Source: Cryptococcus deneoformans JEC21 (lineage: Eukaryota > Basidiomycota > Tremellomycetes > Tremellales > Cryptococcaceae). Taken from it: a DNA stretch of 17,500 bases. Each line of letters starts with the position of its first letter. Positions within the stretch are counted from its first letter, which is position 1. Where the stretch lies: assembly GCF_000091045.1 (NCBI RefSeq), contig NC_006685.1, positions 272,501 to 290,000 on the forward strand. The letters are read 5' to 3'. A model generated the notes under the pieces. That model made no database searches. It was not told where the DNA came from and saw only the letters and a program-made list of their open reading frames with translations. This document shows positions 1 through 8,501 of the stretch, in pieces. Both the position numbers and the translations under genes were made by a program.

Positions 1-123
1 CTTCGGCGCCGCTCTGCCACCGAGCGACCTCTGGACCAATAGGAACTCTGAAATGAGTGCAACGCGGGAAGAACGGTAGCAAAATGCGAAGTTCTGCGTA
101 AATTAGTTTACCCGCCAGCAACC

Positions 124-145
124 GGACCTGCTTCCGTGCAGGTTC
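124..145. other. Short inverted repeat (hairpin) upstream of the tRNA
   Basis: An 8-bp stem (124-131 with 138-145, one G-T pair) encloses a 6-base loop, about 58 bases before the tRNA. No gene could be supported in 1-202, so its role is unknown and it may be chance. Confidence 0.3.
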
Positions 146-202
146 AGGGGTTTGAGCCTATGTAAGCATGATATATGATTATGCTGCGAGCAAAATACAC
201 GA

Positions 203-284
203 GGCGATATCGTCTAGTGGTTAGGACGTTCGGTTTTGATTTAATCATGTCCGAGCAACCTGGGTTCGATCCCCAGTAGCGCCT
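203..284 (+). tRNA. tRNA-Gln (anticodon UUG) with a 10-nt intron
   Basis: This is a full cloverleaf that decodes CAA. The acceptor stem is 203-209 with 277-283 (one A/G mismatch in seven pairs) and the discriminator base is T284. The D-arm contains TAGTGGTTA (B-block-like GGTTCGATC lies in the T-arm). The anticodon stem is 229-233 with 251-255, and the T-arm is 260-264 with 272-276. The anticodon TTG is at 236-238. The loop is too long unless 240-249 is removed as an intron after position 37, the canonical place for eukaryotic tRNA introns. The mature anticodon arm then closely resembles fungal tRNA-Gln (TTCGGTTTTGAT). T237-T240 can pair with A244-A247, giving the anticodon-intron helix expected of a splicing substrate. 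CCA is not encoded, as usual in eukaryotes. Confidence 0.93.
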
Positions 285-288
285 TCTA

Positions 289-297
289 TTTTTTTTC
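289..297 (+). terminator. RNA polymerase III terminator of tRNA-Gln
   Basis: A run of nine T residues begins five bases after the tRNA 3' end. This is the normal Pol III stop signal and supports transcription on the plus strand. Confidence 0.85.
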
Positions 298-659
298 TTC
301 TATCTTTGCCCCCGTTCAAAGCCTTGCTTGCAGCCTTTGGATTTTCAGAATTTGCTTTCAGAGCACCGTCGTGGGACTTCCATGATATAAATCTGTGTGC
401 CTTCCCCCCCCCATAGGAGGAGGTATAGCAGCAGCGTTCGTCCGTTTTGCGAAAATGTGTGTTACGATTTTTTGCCTCCAGTAATTGCTCGTGTTTTACA
501 AGAAGTTTCATGGGTAACAAGCGATTACGATCCCTAGACTCTGTCGGAGGAATCGGTCCAGAACATTTGACTAGGCATCAGAGAAGCAGTGAATTGTTAT
601 GATTTTCTGGAGATGCCGCAGCGGACCAAAGAGCACTTACTTCCGTTCTACCACTTATA
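298..659. other. Intergenic stretch without a supported gene
   Basis: Nothing recognisable lies between the tRNA terminator and the transposon-like element. The open frame on the minus strand here (down to 245) is largely the tRNA read backwards and carries no domain. A C-run is present near 406-412. Confidence 0.6.
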
Positions 660-669
660 ATAATTATTG
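660..669 (+). repeat. Left copy of 10-bp direct repeat, candidate target duplication
   Basis: ATAATTATTG is identical to 1474-1483. It could be a target-site duplication of 10 bp. Alternatively the element ends inside it and the duplication is only the TA expected of pogo/Tc1 elements. Confidence 0.5.
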
Positions 670-688
670 GAGATATGTAACTGTAATT

Positions 689-728
689 GTGCTCACATAA
701 TTCTCGGACACACGGCAATTTCGAACGT
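689..728 (+). repeat. Left terminal inverted repeat, conserved core
   Basis: It begins GTGCTCACATAATTCTCGG and matches the reverse complement of 1420-1459 at 35 of 40 positions. Both ends contain two spaced copies of a TCTCGGACG-like motif (TTTCGAACG in the inner left copy), which could be paired transposase-binding sites. Confidence 0.88.
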
Positions 729-774
729 CAAACGTCGCTATACCGTACATATCATTAACACTCATATCTCCACA

Positions 775-1296
775 ATGACCGATTCTATGACCCTCGCACT
801 TGAGCACAAGATAAACAACCCCCGTGAAAGCTATCAGAAAGTCGCAGATTTATACGGCGTCGCAAAGTCATCCCTCTATGACCGTCACACCCGCGTACAC
901 CCGAGCACTCCTCCCCCTCAACTTGCCACTGAGGGCCCTCTCGCCCCACACAATCTCCGCACCCTTCGCGCGAACAATCGTGCTGTCCGACAGGGGAAAT
1001 TTGGCTCGTTCGCAGCCATGCTTAAGCTTGAAAAAGCCACTGAGCAGCTGATGGTGAAGAAGGCGCTTCTGGAGAAGGAGTTGGCGAATGCCAAGGCCGC
1101 CCAGGCGCTTGACAAAGCTACTCGGGGGAGTAAGAGGCAGAGGTGCCCTGAAGGTCAACTCTGTGACCCATTACATCAGGAAGAGCATGCTGAGGAGCTT
1201 GCTGTAAGGAAAGCGGAGGAAGAAGAAGAGGCTAGGAGGAAACGCAGTCGTATTGCTCGTGTCAGACGCAGCGGGACGGAGTCAAATGCCCGCTGA
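775..1296 (+). CDS. Psq-type HTH protein encoded in the transposon, lacking the DDE domain
   Basis: A 173-aa protein. Residues about 3-32 (LALEHKINNPRESYQKVADL and on through YGVAKSSLYDRH) fit a Psq/pogo-type helix-turn-helix, the DNA-binding domain at the N-terminus of pogo-family transposases. Residues about 85-120 form a Leu/Lys/Ala coiled coil. After it comes a basic GSKRQR segment and then a Glu-rich helix ending in a Lys/Arg patch, which resembles the C-terminal tail of fungal pogo transposases as I know that family. The roughly 300-aa DDE catalytic core normally between these parts is absent, yet the frame is open. ATG 775 is chosen because the in-frame upstream ATG at 667 would start inside the terminal repeat. 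Cutting activity is not expected. It might still bind the element ends, or be a relic. No intron is needed. Confidence 0.65.
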   Translation: MTDSMTLALEHKINNPRESYQKVADLYGVAKSSLYDRHTRVHPSTPPPQLATEGPLAPHNLRTLRANNRAVRQGKFGSFAAMLKLEKATEQLMVKKALLEKELANAKAAQALDKATRGSKRQRCPEGQLCDPLHQEEHAEELAVRKAEEEEEARRKRSRIARVRRSGTESNAR

Positions 1297-1419
1297 TCCA
1301 TGCACTCCGGGCCCATCAGGCACCCTAGACTTATGTAGCTGTACATGTATTGGTTGTGATGTAAATAGGATAACTCATGGTGAAATACAGCAATAGAAGA
1401 GTACTCGTAGTTGTGTGAT

Positions 1420-1459
1420 ACGTCCGAGATTGTCGTGCGTCCGAGAATTACGTGAGCAC
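1420..1459 (-). repeat. Right terminal inverted repeat, conserved core
   Basis: The reverse complement begins GTGCTCACGTAATTCTCGG and pairs with 689-728. Two TCTCGGACG copies are intact here, so this end looks less decayed than the left. Confidence 0.88.
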
Positions 1460-1473
1460 GAGTACTCCGATAG

Positions 1474-1483
1474 ATAATTATTG
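1474..1483 (+). repeat. Right copy of 10-bp direct repeat, candidate target duplication
   Basis: ATAATTATTG, identical to 660-669. It marks the probable right edge of the insertion, 123 bp before the start codon of the next gene. Confidence 0.5.
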
Positions 1484-1606
1484 CTGAGGTCTTTATTTGT
1501 TCCATGCTCTTTGCGTCACTCTTCATTGACATCTGAGACCCACAATCACGTTTTACCATTCCTTTTTTTTTATCTTACATCACGTTTATCGTGAAACTTA
1601 CACAAA

Positions 1607-2365
1607 ATGTTCAGAGGCGGACCCCGGCAGCTTCAGAACCCCAACAGAGCATCTTCAAACACTCGATGCCAGGTGCGTCAGCCAGCTAGCCGTGGTAAAT
1701 CGATCAGCTAACCTTTCACTCAGAAATGCTTGAAGTTTGGACACTACACCTACCAATGTAAAAATCCTATGCCCTATGTTCCTCGCCCATCACGAACCAA
1801 GCAACTTGAAATGGGGGCTATAGGGCGTGACAAGCCTAGTGTTGAGACTCCGGATGAATTCAAGACTTCAGGCAAAGGAGTTGCAGACAAGATTCTGGCT
1901 GCTAAAGAGGAAGACAGGAAAAAGAGGGAAGAAGAGGCAAAGAGAGCAAATAACAAGGGAAGGAAAAGGAGAAACAGGTCAGTTTGCGTAGATACATATT
2001 ACAAACACAATGCTTATAATTCATGGTGTAGCTCCTCTTCCGAATCCGACTCAGCTTCCGGCTCAGATTCCAGCTCTAGCTCCGATAGTTCGCGATCTCG
2101 AGCCCGTCGACGACGGCGATATTCATCGTCTTCGTCGTCTTCGTCGAGCTCTTCCACCCGTCATCGTTCTGCGTCTGCCCGCCGACGACGCCGATATTCT
2201 TCATCTTCGTCTAGCTCATCCCCGCGTCGTCGCTCTGCTTCTCCCCGTCGAAAGCGAAAAGACTCGGATGATGACGAGTCAAGAAACAGGTCTTCTTCGG
2301 TTTCGAGATCACCATCTAGAAGCCCGCCCAGACGTAGGAGGGCATCGTCCGAGGAGAGTAGATGA
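1607..2365 (+). CDS. ZCCHC10-like zinc-knuckle protein with RS-rich tail
   Basis: Exons 1607-1672, 1724-1977 and 2032-2365 give 217 aa. Residues 21-34 form a CX2CX4HX4C zinc knuckle (CQKCLKFGHYTYQC), followed by PRPSRTKQLE. This block matches the CQKCLEFGHWTYEC...RPSRT signature of animal ZCCHC10 proteins, so the family call is good. A Lys/Glu-rich helix (about 65-107) leads into a long Arg/Ser-rich tail with poly-Ser runs and YSSSS/RRRRR repeats, as in splicing-associated SR-like proteins. A role in nuclear RNA processing is an inference from that tail. Intron 1 (51 nt, branch CTAAC) splits the knuckle between its first two cysteines. Intron 2 (1978-2031, 54 nt) has no in-frame stop; it is called because its translation (VDTYYKHNAYNSW) breaks an otherwise uniform RS region and it has GT, CTTAT and TAG signals. 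A transposon relic lies just upstream. Confidence 0.85.
2102..2242 (+). repeat. Degenerate tandem duplication coding for RS repeats
   Basis: Two copies, 2102-2176 (75 bp) and 2177-2242 (66 bp), encode A-R5-Y-S11-TRHRSAS and A-R5-Y-S8-PRRRSAS. They differ by a 9-bp poly-Ser change and synonymous substitutions, so the tail has grown by in-frame duplication. Confidence 0.8.
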
Positions 2366-2421
2366 TCGCATATATGGAACCAATTGGGCATGCATGATTG
2401 TACAACAACAGGATCTACCAT

Positions 2422-5400
2422 CTAAAGTTCAGTCTTTTCCTGTGGGGCAGGTTGTTCCTCCTCATCATCCTTGGCCTCAAACTCCTCTTGCCCTTCCTCG
2501 GGGGTGCTCTCTCCTGTGGTAGGGGGCGGAGGTAGCACTTCCTCGTAAAATTTGCTCAATTGCTCGGCATCTGAACAGAAGTCTTCTAACTCTTTTCTTA
2601 GGGCTCGAGCCTCGTCGACTCTATTTCCTACTCCCTTCCTGGTAGGAGCTGACACCACCAATCGATTGTCACTCCATAAGAAGCCTGCCTCGCCACCAAC
2701 ACACTGAACTAAAGCTAATCCTGTCTTGTGACAGAATTGTGAATAGGTGTATTTGACGCCAGCTTTGCGGTATGAGTATACGACCTCGACGTTGTCTGGG
2801 TATCGATCTGTAGCTTCGACGTCGAGAACGAAGCCAAACTTTTTAGTAAGGATTGAATATTCAAAGTAATTCTCGGCTTGGCCGGTGCCATGAGCAACCG
2901 CGACCAGTCGAGTATGAAGGTCCGGGATTACTGGAGGAGCAAGTGCAAGGCGGATAGGGATGGGAGTACGATAAGCACACTTTTTGGGAATATCTGCAAT
3001 CTGCTCAACTGGCGTCTCGACAAAGCGAAGGCCATAGCGTTCTGATTGGGCGGAAAGTTTTTGACGCAATTCCTCCAAAAGAGCAGCAGTGACACCCAGC
3101 CAATTAAGCTCAAAGTGAAAACTAAAATATCGTCAGCCTTGGATCGGATGCAAACGACCGACACTCACGCATTCCTCGCGTTGTGAACAACATCGGCGTG
3201 CAAGATGGCCACCTCTGCTCTGTCACTCTTTCGGCTAGGATCAAGATCCAACACTCTTTTCTGAGTCATCATAATCTTTCTCTTTTTCCCGCCCTGCTTA
3301 GGCTCGCCTTTATGTACTTTCAAGTAAATCTTAGCCAGTGAGGACTGATCTTGCTCGCCGGCCGATGGATCCTTTCCAGATTGGGAGGTATTGAGATCGG
3401 CTGTAGCTTGACTGGGATCGGCGACGGCAGCGGCAATAACGGTAGATGAGGACGCTTGTGAGCTTGTCAAGCTTGGAGGCGCTGCACGAGATCCTTTGGA
3501 ACTCGTCGAGAACCACGACTTGTTCTTGCCTTCCTTCTTGGCCAAATGACTGTACATGTGGTTGTAGGGTTCTCGAAGTCGGTAATATAAATGCCAGTAG
3601 TCTAGGAAACCATGCGACTTGGTTACATGTTCTGTGTAATCGTTAGAAAAGTATGCCAGACAGAAAGCAGTCCACGCACCAATCAAACCCTTGTTAGTCA
3701 GCTCGGCCGCCCATTCCTGTGCCTTCTCTCTGCCAGTAACATCCTCAAAGGTATTTTGCAGCCACTCTCTCAGTTCAAAACCATTGAAAGACGATACATG
3801 TTGTCTCGCTATGACATATCAATAATTGCCATTCACAAGGTTGAAACACACTCACATTCCCACCAGCGTGTCCTGATCACTAGACCATTATCCGGTTGGC
3901 ACATTAGTTCTGCCACATTCGCCAAGGTCATACCCTCGAGCTTTTTCTTCTTATCCCCGGAAGAGTCACCATGTATTTGTCTGGCCAAGTCCATCATCAA
4001 TTCCTCATCCAACACACATGTCGAAGGATCAAATGTTGTGGCGACGATCTTGAGGGACCTTTGTTGAGGCGTGCCTTCGGGTCGTTTAAGCAAATACCGA
4101 TTGAGGGTTTCCATCACCTTTTGTGCTCCCAGCCACAAAAGATCATTAGATCCGAGGTTTTCGTTCTTGGGCATGAGACCAGGGAAAGTGACAGGTTCAC
4201 GCCCAGATGGAATGAGGATGAAGCGGGTTCGCCAGTAACGAAGCGGTGCAAAGTCGATACGTTCGCCGTTGATGAGATGGTCGAGATGATTGTAATTGAT
4301 TTTCATCGAAACATCCTGCCGCTCTTCAATTAGCATTGTTCTGGCAACGAACCGTTACGCTCACAGGATATGCAAACGTAGCGGAAGCTTTTTGATAACC
4401 CTTCATCCCGCTTGGCCACACAAGTCCTTTCCACTGTACCGATTCAGTTTGGTGTGTAATCTTTCGCGTCATCCAATGCACTACGATTTCAGGCTTTGTT
4501 GGGTGGAACAAGAGCCGATGAATATGGTTAGCCCATGAGAGCCATATTGCCCCCTGTCCTTTCTTGAGCACCTCAGAAGCGCCTCCTGAAACTAACTCTA
4601 CCCCAATGTCAGCGTCCTTTTCAAGATGAATGGGCATTGGTCGAGGCTTTTCTGGCTCGGTCAATTCGTGCGGTTGAACGATGACCTGGAAGTTCTCTGT
4701 CGCACAGCTGTCAATGTATCATCTAAATAATCAAAAGCGAACCTACGCGAAAGTCTCTGCGACACCATCTCTCTCATCATTGCCAGCGCCAAATTCGTCT
4801 CCGCTGCATCACTTCTGATCAAAAATTGGTCGTCTTCCAGATAGCACTGTACAGTATACGTTCCCGTAGTGTACAGCTCATCACTCTGCTTTTGATCGGG
4901 CAAAAAATCTGTAGTCAACGGCAGGCATGCGGGTGCAATCAGGCTAGGCCACTGAACAATATGTTGTTGAGTCAATTTTGGGAGGACGAATCGCCATCGA
5001 CGACCGCCGGCGTCGCGAACGCGGTCGATAGTTTCAGCCGAAGGCTTGCAAGGATTGATGGTAAAGTGTCGAGAAGACTGAACAAGGGCGTTGCTTTGAG
5101 CACGAAGAGAAGAGTCTTCGTGGGAGCGTGATAAACCATGCCCCTTATTGCGGAAGGATCGCGAAATGGCATCTTCTTCACTCTGCGAGGGTAAACGAGA
5201 AGCTGGGGGAGCTGCAATGGGTAAAGGTTGTGTGCCTTGCGCTTGGGTATGAGGCTGTGTCTGGATAATCTTCGCAGGTTTGAAAGGCGGTTTTTGGCTA
5301 CGAGAAGGAGAAGGGGTACTGGGTGTGATGATTGGCTTCGGGTTAGGTCCTCCTTTCGATGGTCTTCCCCTAAGTGATCCAACAGAAGGAGAAGGTGAAC

Positions 5401-8400
5401 TGGGTCTATTGTCATCACCAGTCGCGACGTCTGTTCTCGCCACATTTTCCATTGCGGGTACGGCAAAACTTGGTTTGGAGGTTGACAGCAGTGGCTTAAA
5501 ACTATTGAGTACCCAGCTTGGAATAAAGCCTTTACTAGGCTGGCTCCTGAGGCTTTTTGCAGGGGTGCCCTTTGGCGTTGAGGCCCCGGAGCCTAGGTGT
5601 TCGCGATCAGTCATATTCGACCTGACTGACCTTCGAGAGGGAGATGGACTTCGCTCGACAGAAGCAGAAAGGGGCAAAGAGTCAACAGGAGACAAGGGTG
5701 AATCGCCTTGTTCTCTTGTGGGAGGGAGAGGCGGAACGGGTGAAATGGAACGTGCCATAGTGATAGGGGATCCGGGGCGGCTATTTTTAAGTAAAGATGG
5801 CGAGTCTTTATTCAATTCGTTCGTAACGGCAGATGTGTGAGCAAGTTGAGTCATTTTGGTCGGCGACAGCGACCTTCTTGAGCCCCTTCTCAATGACAAT
5901 GACGATGGCTCTGGGGAGGGACTCCTGGGTGTCGTTTTTTTGCCCAAATCAATGTTATCAGATTCACTCGTTGCCTTAATCGGTGATAACCGGGATGAGT
6001 TGGCAATGTCCGATCCTCTTGGTTTCGACAATGACATGGAGCTAGTCCTCTCTTTGGCTTTTTCGGCCAGCAATCTGGCGGACTGATAGCTAGCCGTGAC
6101 ACTTGCCGGCGCAGAGTCAAGAGGCGAAGATCCTGTCTTGACTAGATCAGAAATCCCACTGAAGATGGATTGGTCAAACGAGTCCCTGATGGCCTTTCTA
6201 TCATCGACTGTAAGCGGCCGACGAGGCATGGGTGTATCGTCGACATTGAGAAGGGGGACCGTGACAGTCGTAAGGTTATGGTCTAAGATACCGAGCATCT
6301 GGATGTCGTACATCTTGCAGCGGGCGACAAATCGGTCTTCGCGGAAAGGCTTGTCATGCGTTACGGCATAGAAAGATGTGCTGACCCACGATGGCAGAGC
6401 TAGAACTTATCAGTATATATTTTGGGCGCCAGACATGGAGAACTTACAATAGCAGTCGGCAAGCTCGATATCCTTGACTTGCGACAAATTAGCGTCGAAG
6501 TACAGCAAATCCGGAACTACGGGTTTTGCCTTTGCACCTATTCCGTCTTCGTGCTGGACAGGTCCTTTGGGCCTATGCGACACATAACTGAAAAGCGGTA
6601 CACTATGCAGTGGCATCTTGGTAAGGCAGACAAAGTCGACGCTCATACCGTGGTCGACCATCCTTTCCGTTGTCAAACGTAGCAGATTCTTATCGACCGC
6701 AAAGTGGCCGGTACCTGGGGTCACGACTGTAATGGACAGACCGGTACGAGAGAGATCACGATCAACATAGTGCTCGTCGAAAGGATTGAGGGCGAGATTG
6801 ATGGCTTCGAGGACGTTACCTTGGTAGGCGAAACACCATTTGCCGACGATTTTTATTTCTTCTTCAGCAGCACCTTTGGCTTTCAGCAGTCTTAGGTGGT
6901 AATCGAGAAGTATCTCTCTTTCACTTCTTTCCAATTGCCTCTTGATCTCAGGTAGAGAGCTCATCCAATCGTTTCGCCGCTCAAGGTCGACAGCGACCTT
7001 GAAAAAATCTTTATACCATTGGCCGGAATAGTCTTGGCTCAGCATATCGACCATGTCATGTTTGCGAAGGTAATCGACCTCGTCATCGCGGTAAAAGATG
7101 CGGGCGAAAAAAATGATGGTTACAACATGAGAAGTACCTTTGTCAGCCCAGCGGGCAAAAAGCTCTGGTAGGTAACCTGGTATCATCTCAGTCGATTTGT
7201 TCTGTATGAAGGGGGGATGAAACTCACCATGGACCACTTTCTCGACATACCTCTCTCCATCTTCATCAAACTGCCAGGTCTCCTCACAAAGCTGGATAAA
7301 CAAATACACTTGTGCACTCTTACTTCTAAAAATGGTCTTTGTCTTGGCAGTAACAATGCCGCTGGAGTACCTCTTGGGTTTGGCGATGCCGTCCTTGGAC
7401 TTCTCATCACGGATGATAAAATTAACCTCCGCTCGAACAGCCCCTCCAGCAAGAGAAACCTTTTCGCCCACATGCAAGGTGGTGCCCTCAAGGGACATAC
7501 CAAGACGCCACATGTCGGCTCGACCAAGATACTGGGAAAAGTAAAACTCGATGTAGTCCGCATGGCTAGACTCCTTGTCGTGGATCTAAATCCTGTTAGA
7601 CAGATTGCGAATAGATTAACCGAAATGAGGACTCACTCTTCGGACTTCCACTTCTAATCTATTTTGAAAACCAAAGGCAGTCGCGACCGAGTCAGGTACC
7701 TGTATTTGATGTATATTTGCTGTGGGACTATCTTCCCCAAGTCTGAAAACATAGCCTTCTCTTCCCTTACCAGTCTTCACATCTTCTAGAGCCGGGGGCC
7801 TTTTGATTTTTTGTGGCTTTTCTCCCTCCATTCCCTGAATACGTGTAGAAGCAGTGGGAACTTTAGGTTGTGTTCGGTTTATTTGACGGATTTCAAGATA
7901 ATCTCCTGGCTGAACATTCCACGGCAAGGCTGCGTAGTTGATAATGACTTGGGACGAAGGAGCGTTAGGAGAGGCAGCGGCGGACGGCAAGAGTGAAGGA
8001 TGGGCAGGGTTGGCACTCGCACCCGTATTGTTGAGTAGGGGTTTGTAGGTGTATAGAAGTAATGCAACATTATCTCTGTCTTTGTTTAAGAGTGACAGAT
8101 CCAACACCCCCCCTTCCATGCTACCTTTCGTAGGTACGGCAGGAGCGGAAGGCATGGAAATGATGACTGGTTGAGGTGGACTTGGCCATGATGTTGTTCG
8201 TGCATGGTCCGCGCTTGTTTCTCGAAACTTAGGCCTTCTGATGCTTCCGGCCAAGCTCGACAGTGCTTCTGTGGCGGCAGATGTTTGCGGATTAGTCGTT
8301 ACTCTAAAAGAAGATGCCGCGACGTCAATGGCCGGCGGACCTGCTTGTACACTCCCAGGAGGAAGAGGTCCAGTTCCTACTATAGTCGAAGACCTTGCAC

Positions 8401-8501
8401 GGGACCTCGGTGGTTTTGACATCTCGGGGGCTATTTTGTACAACATTCATTACGAGTTCACTTAATATCTTGCAAGCGTACTTACTAGGAGGAGGAGGCA
8501 T
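2422..8501 (-). CDS. IML1: Iml1/DEPDC5, SEACIT (GATOR1) subunit of TORC1 control
   Basis: Nine exons: 8501-8486, 8430-7637, 7585-7228, 7176-6448, 6399-4747, 4696-4365, 4315-3856, 3808-3169 and 3121-2422, giving about 1893 aa. Iml1 with Npr2 and Npr3 forms the complex that turns off Gtr/Rag GTPases at the vacuole when amino acids are short. Visible landmarks are an N-terminal domain with GDYLEIRQI (about 181-189), the family hallmark ADMWRL (about 293-298), [13 protein letters not shown], a long Ser/Pro-rich disordered insert (about 700-1060), [11 protein letters not shown], a DEP domain (about 1453-1525) and a C-terminal domain with [23 protein letters not shown] and [11 protein letters not shown]. 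It ends in an acidic Glu-rich tail. Introns are 47-55 nt. The intron at 7227-7177 has no in-frame stop but is needed to restore the conserved VVHGYLPELF run. The start uses a 16-nt first exon (MPPPPT...); ATG 8422 (residue 9) is an alternative with better context. Iml1 itself is not the catalytic GAP subunit in this family. Confidence 0.94.

Larger units (their letters stand above)
660..1483 (+). mobile_element. Non-autonomous DNA transposon derivative, pogo-like
   Basis: The stretch is bounded by long imperfect terminal inverted repeats. Their best-conserved part is 689-728 against 1420-1459, 35 of 40 positions identical, and all five differences are transitions. The AT-rich ends beyond these (660-688 and 1460-1483) are also related but differ by an indel of about 11 nt. 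A 10-bp direct repeat, ATAATTATTG, occurs at both edges and may be the target duplication, although it is AT-rich and half palindromic. Inside is a single open frame with a transposase-type DNA-binding domain (775-1296). At about 824 bp it is much too short for an autonomous element. The exact ends are uncertain by about 10-20 bp. Confidence 0.82.

Noticed and set aside
245..520. 91-aa open frame on the minus strand
   Set aside because: Its C-terminal part is the tRNA-Gln gene read backwards, a common false ORF; no domain is visible.
667..774. N-terminal extension of the transposon protein from ATG 667
   Set aside because: These 36 codons translate the terminal inverted repeat; the same peptide pattern appears in the opposite-strand frame at the right end, so it is not protein-specific.
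1176..1559. 127-aa minus-strand frame across the right end of the transposon
   Set aside because: It consists of the right terminal repeat and the complement of the HTH protein's Glu/Arg-rich tail.
2010..2522. 170-aa plus-strand frame
   Set aside because: A shifted reading of the RS repeats that runs on into the complement of the last IML1 exon.
5280..5840. 186-aa plus-strand frame
   Set aside because: Antisense shadow of the Ser/Pro-rich insert of IML1; low complexity and no own start or splice signals.
7217..7657. 146-aa plus-strand frame
   Set aside because: Antisense of conserved IML1 exons and two of their introns.
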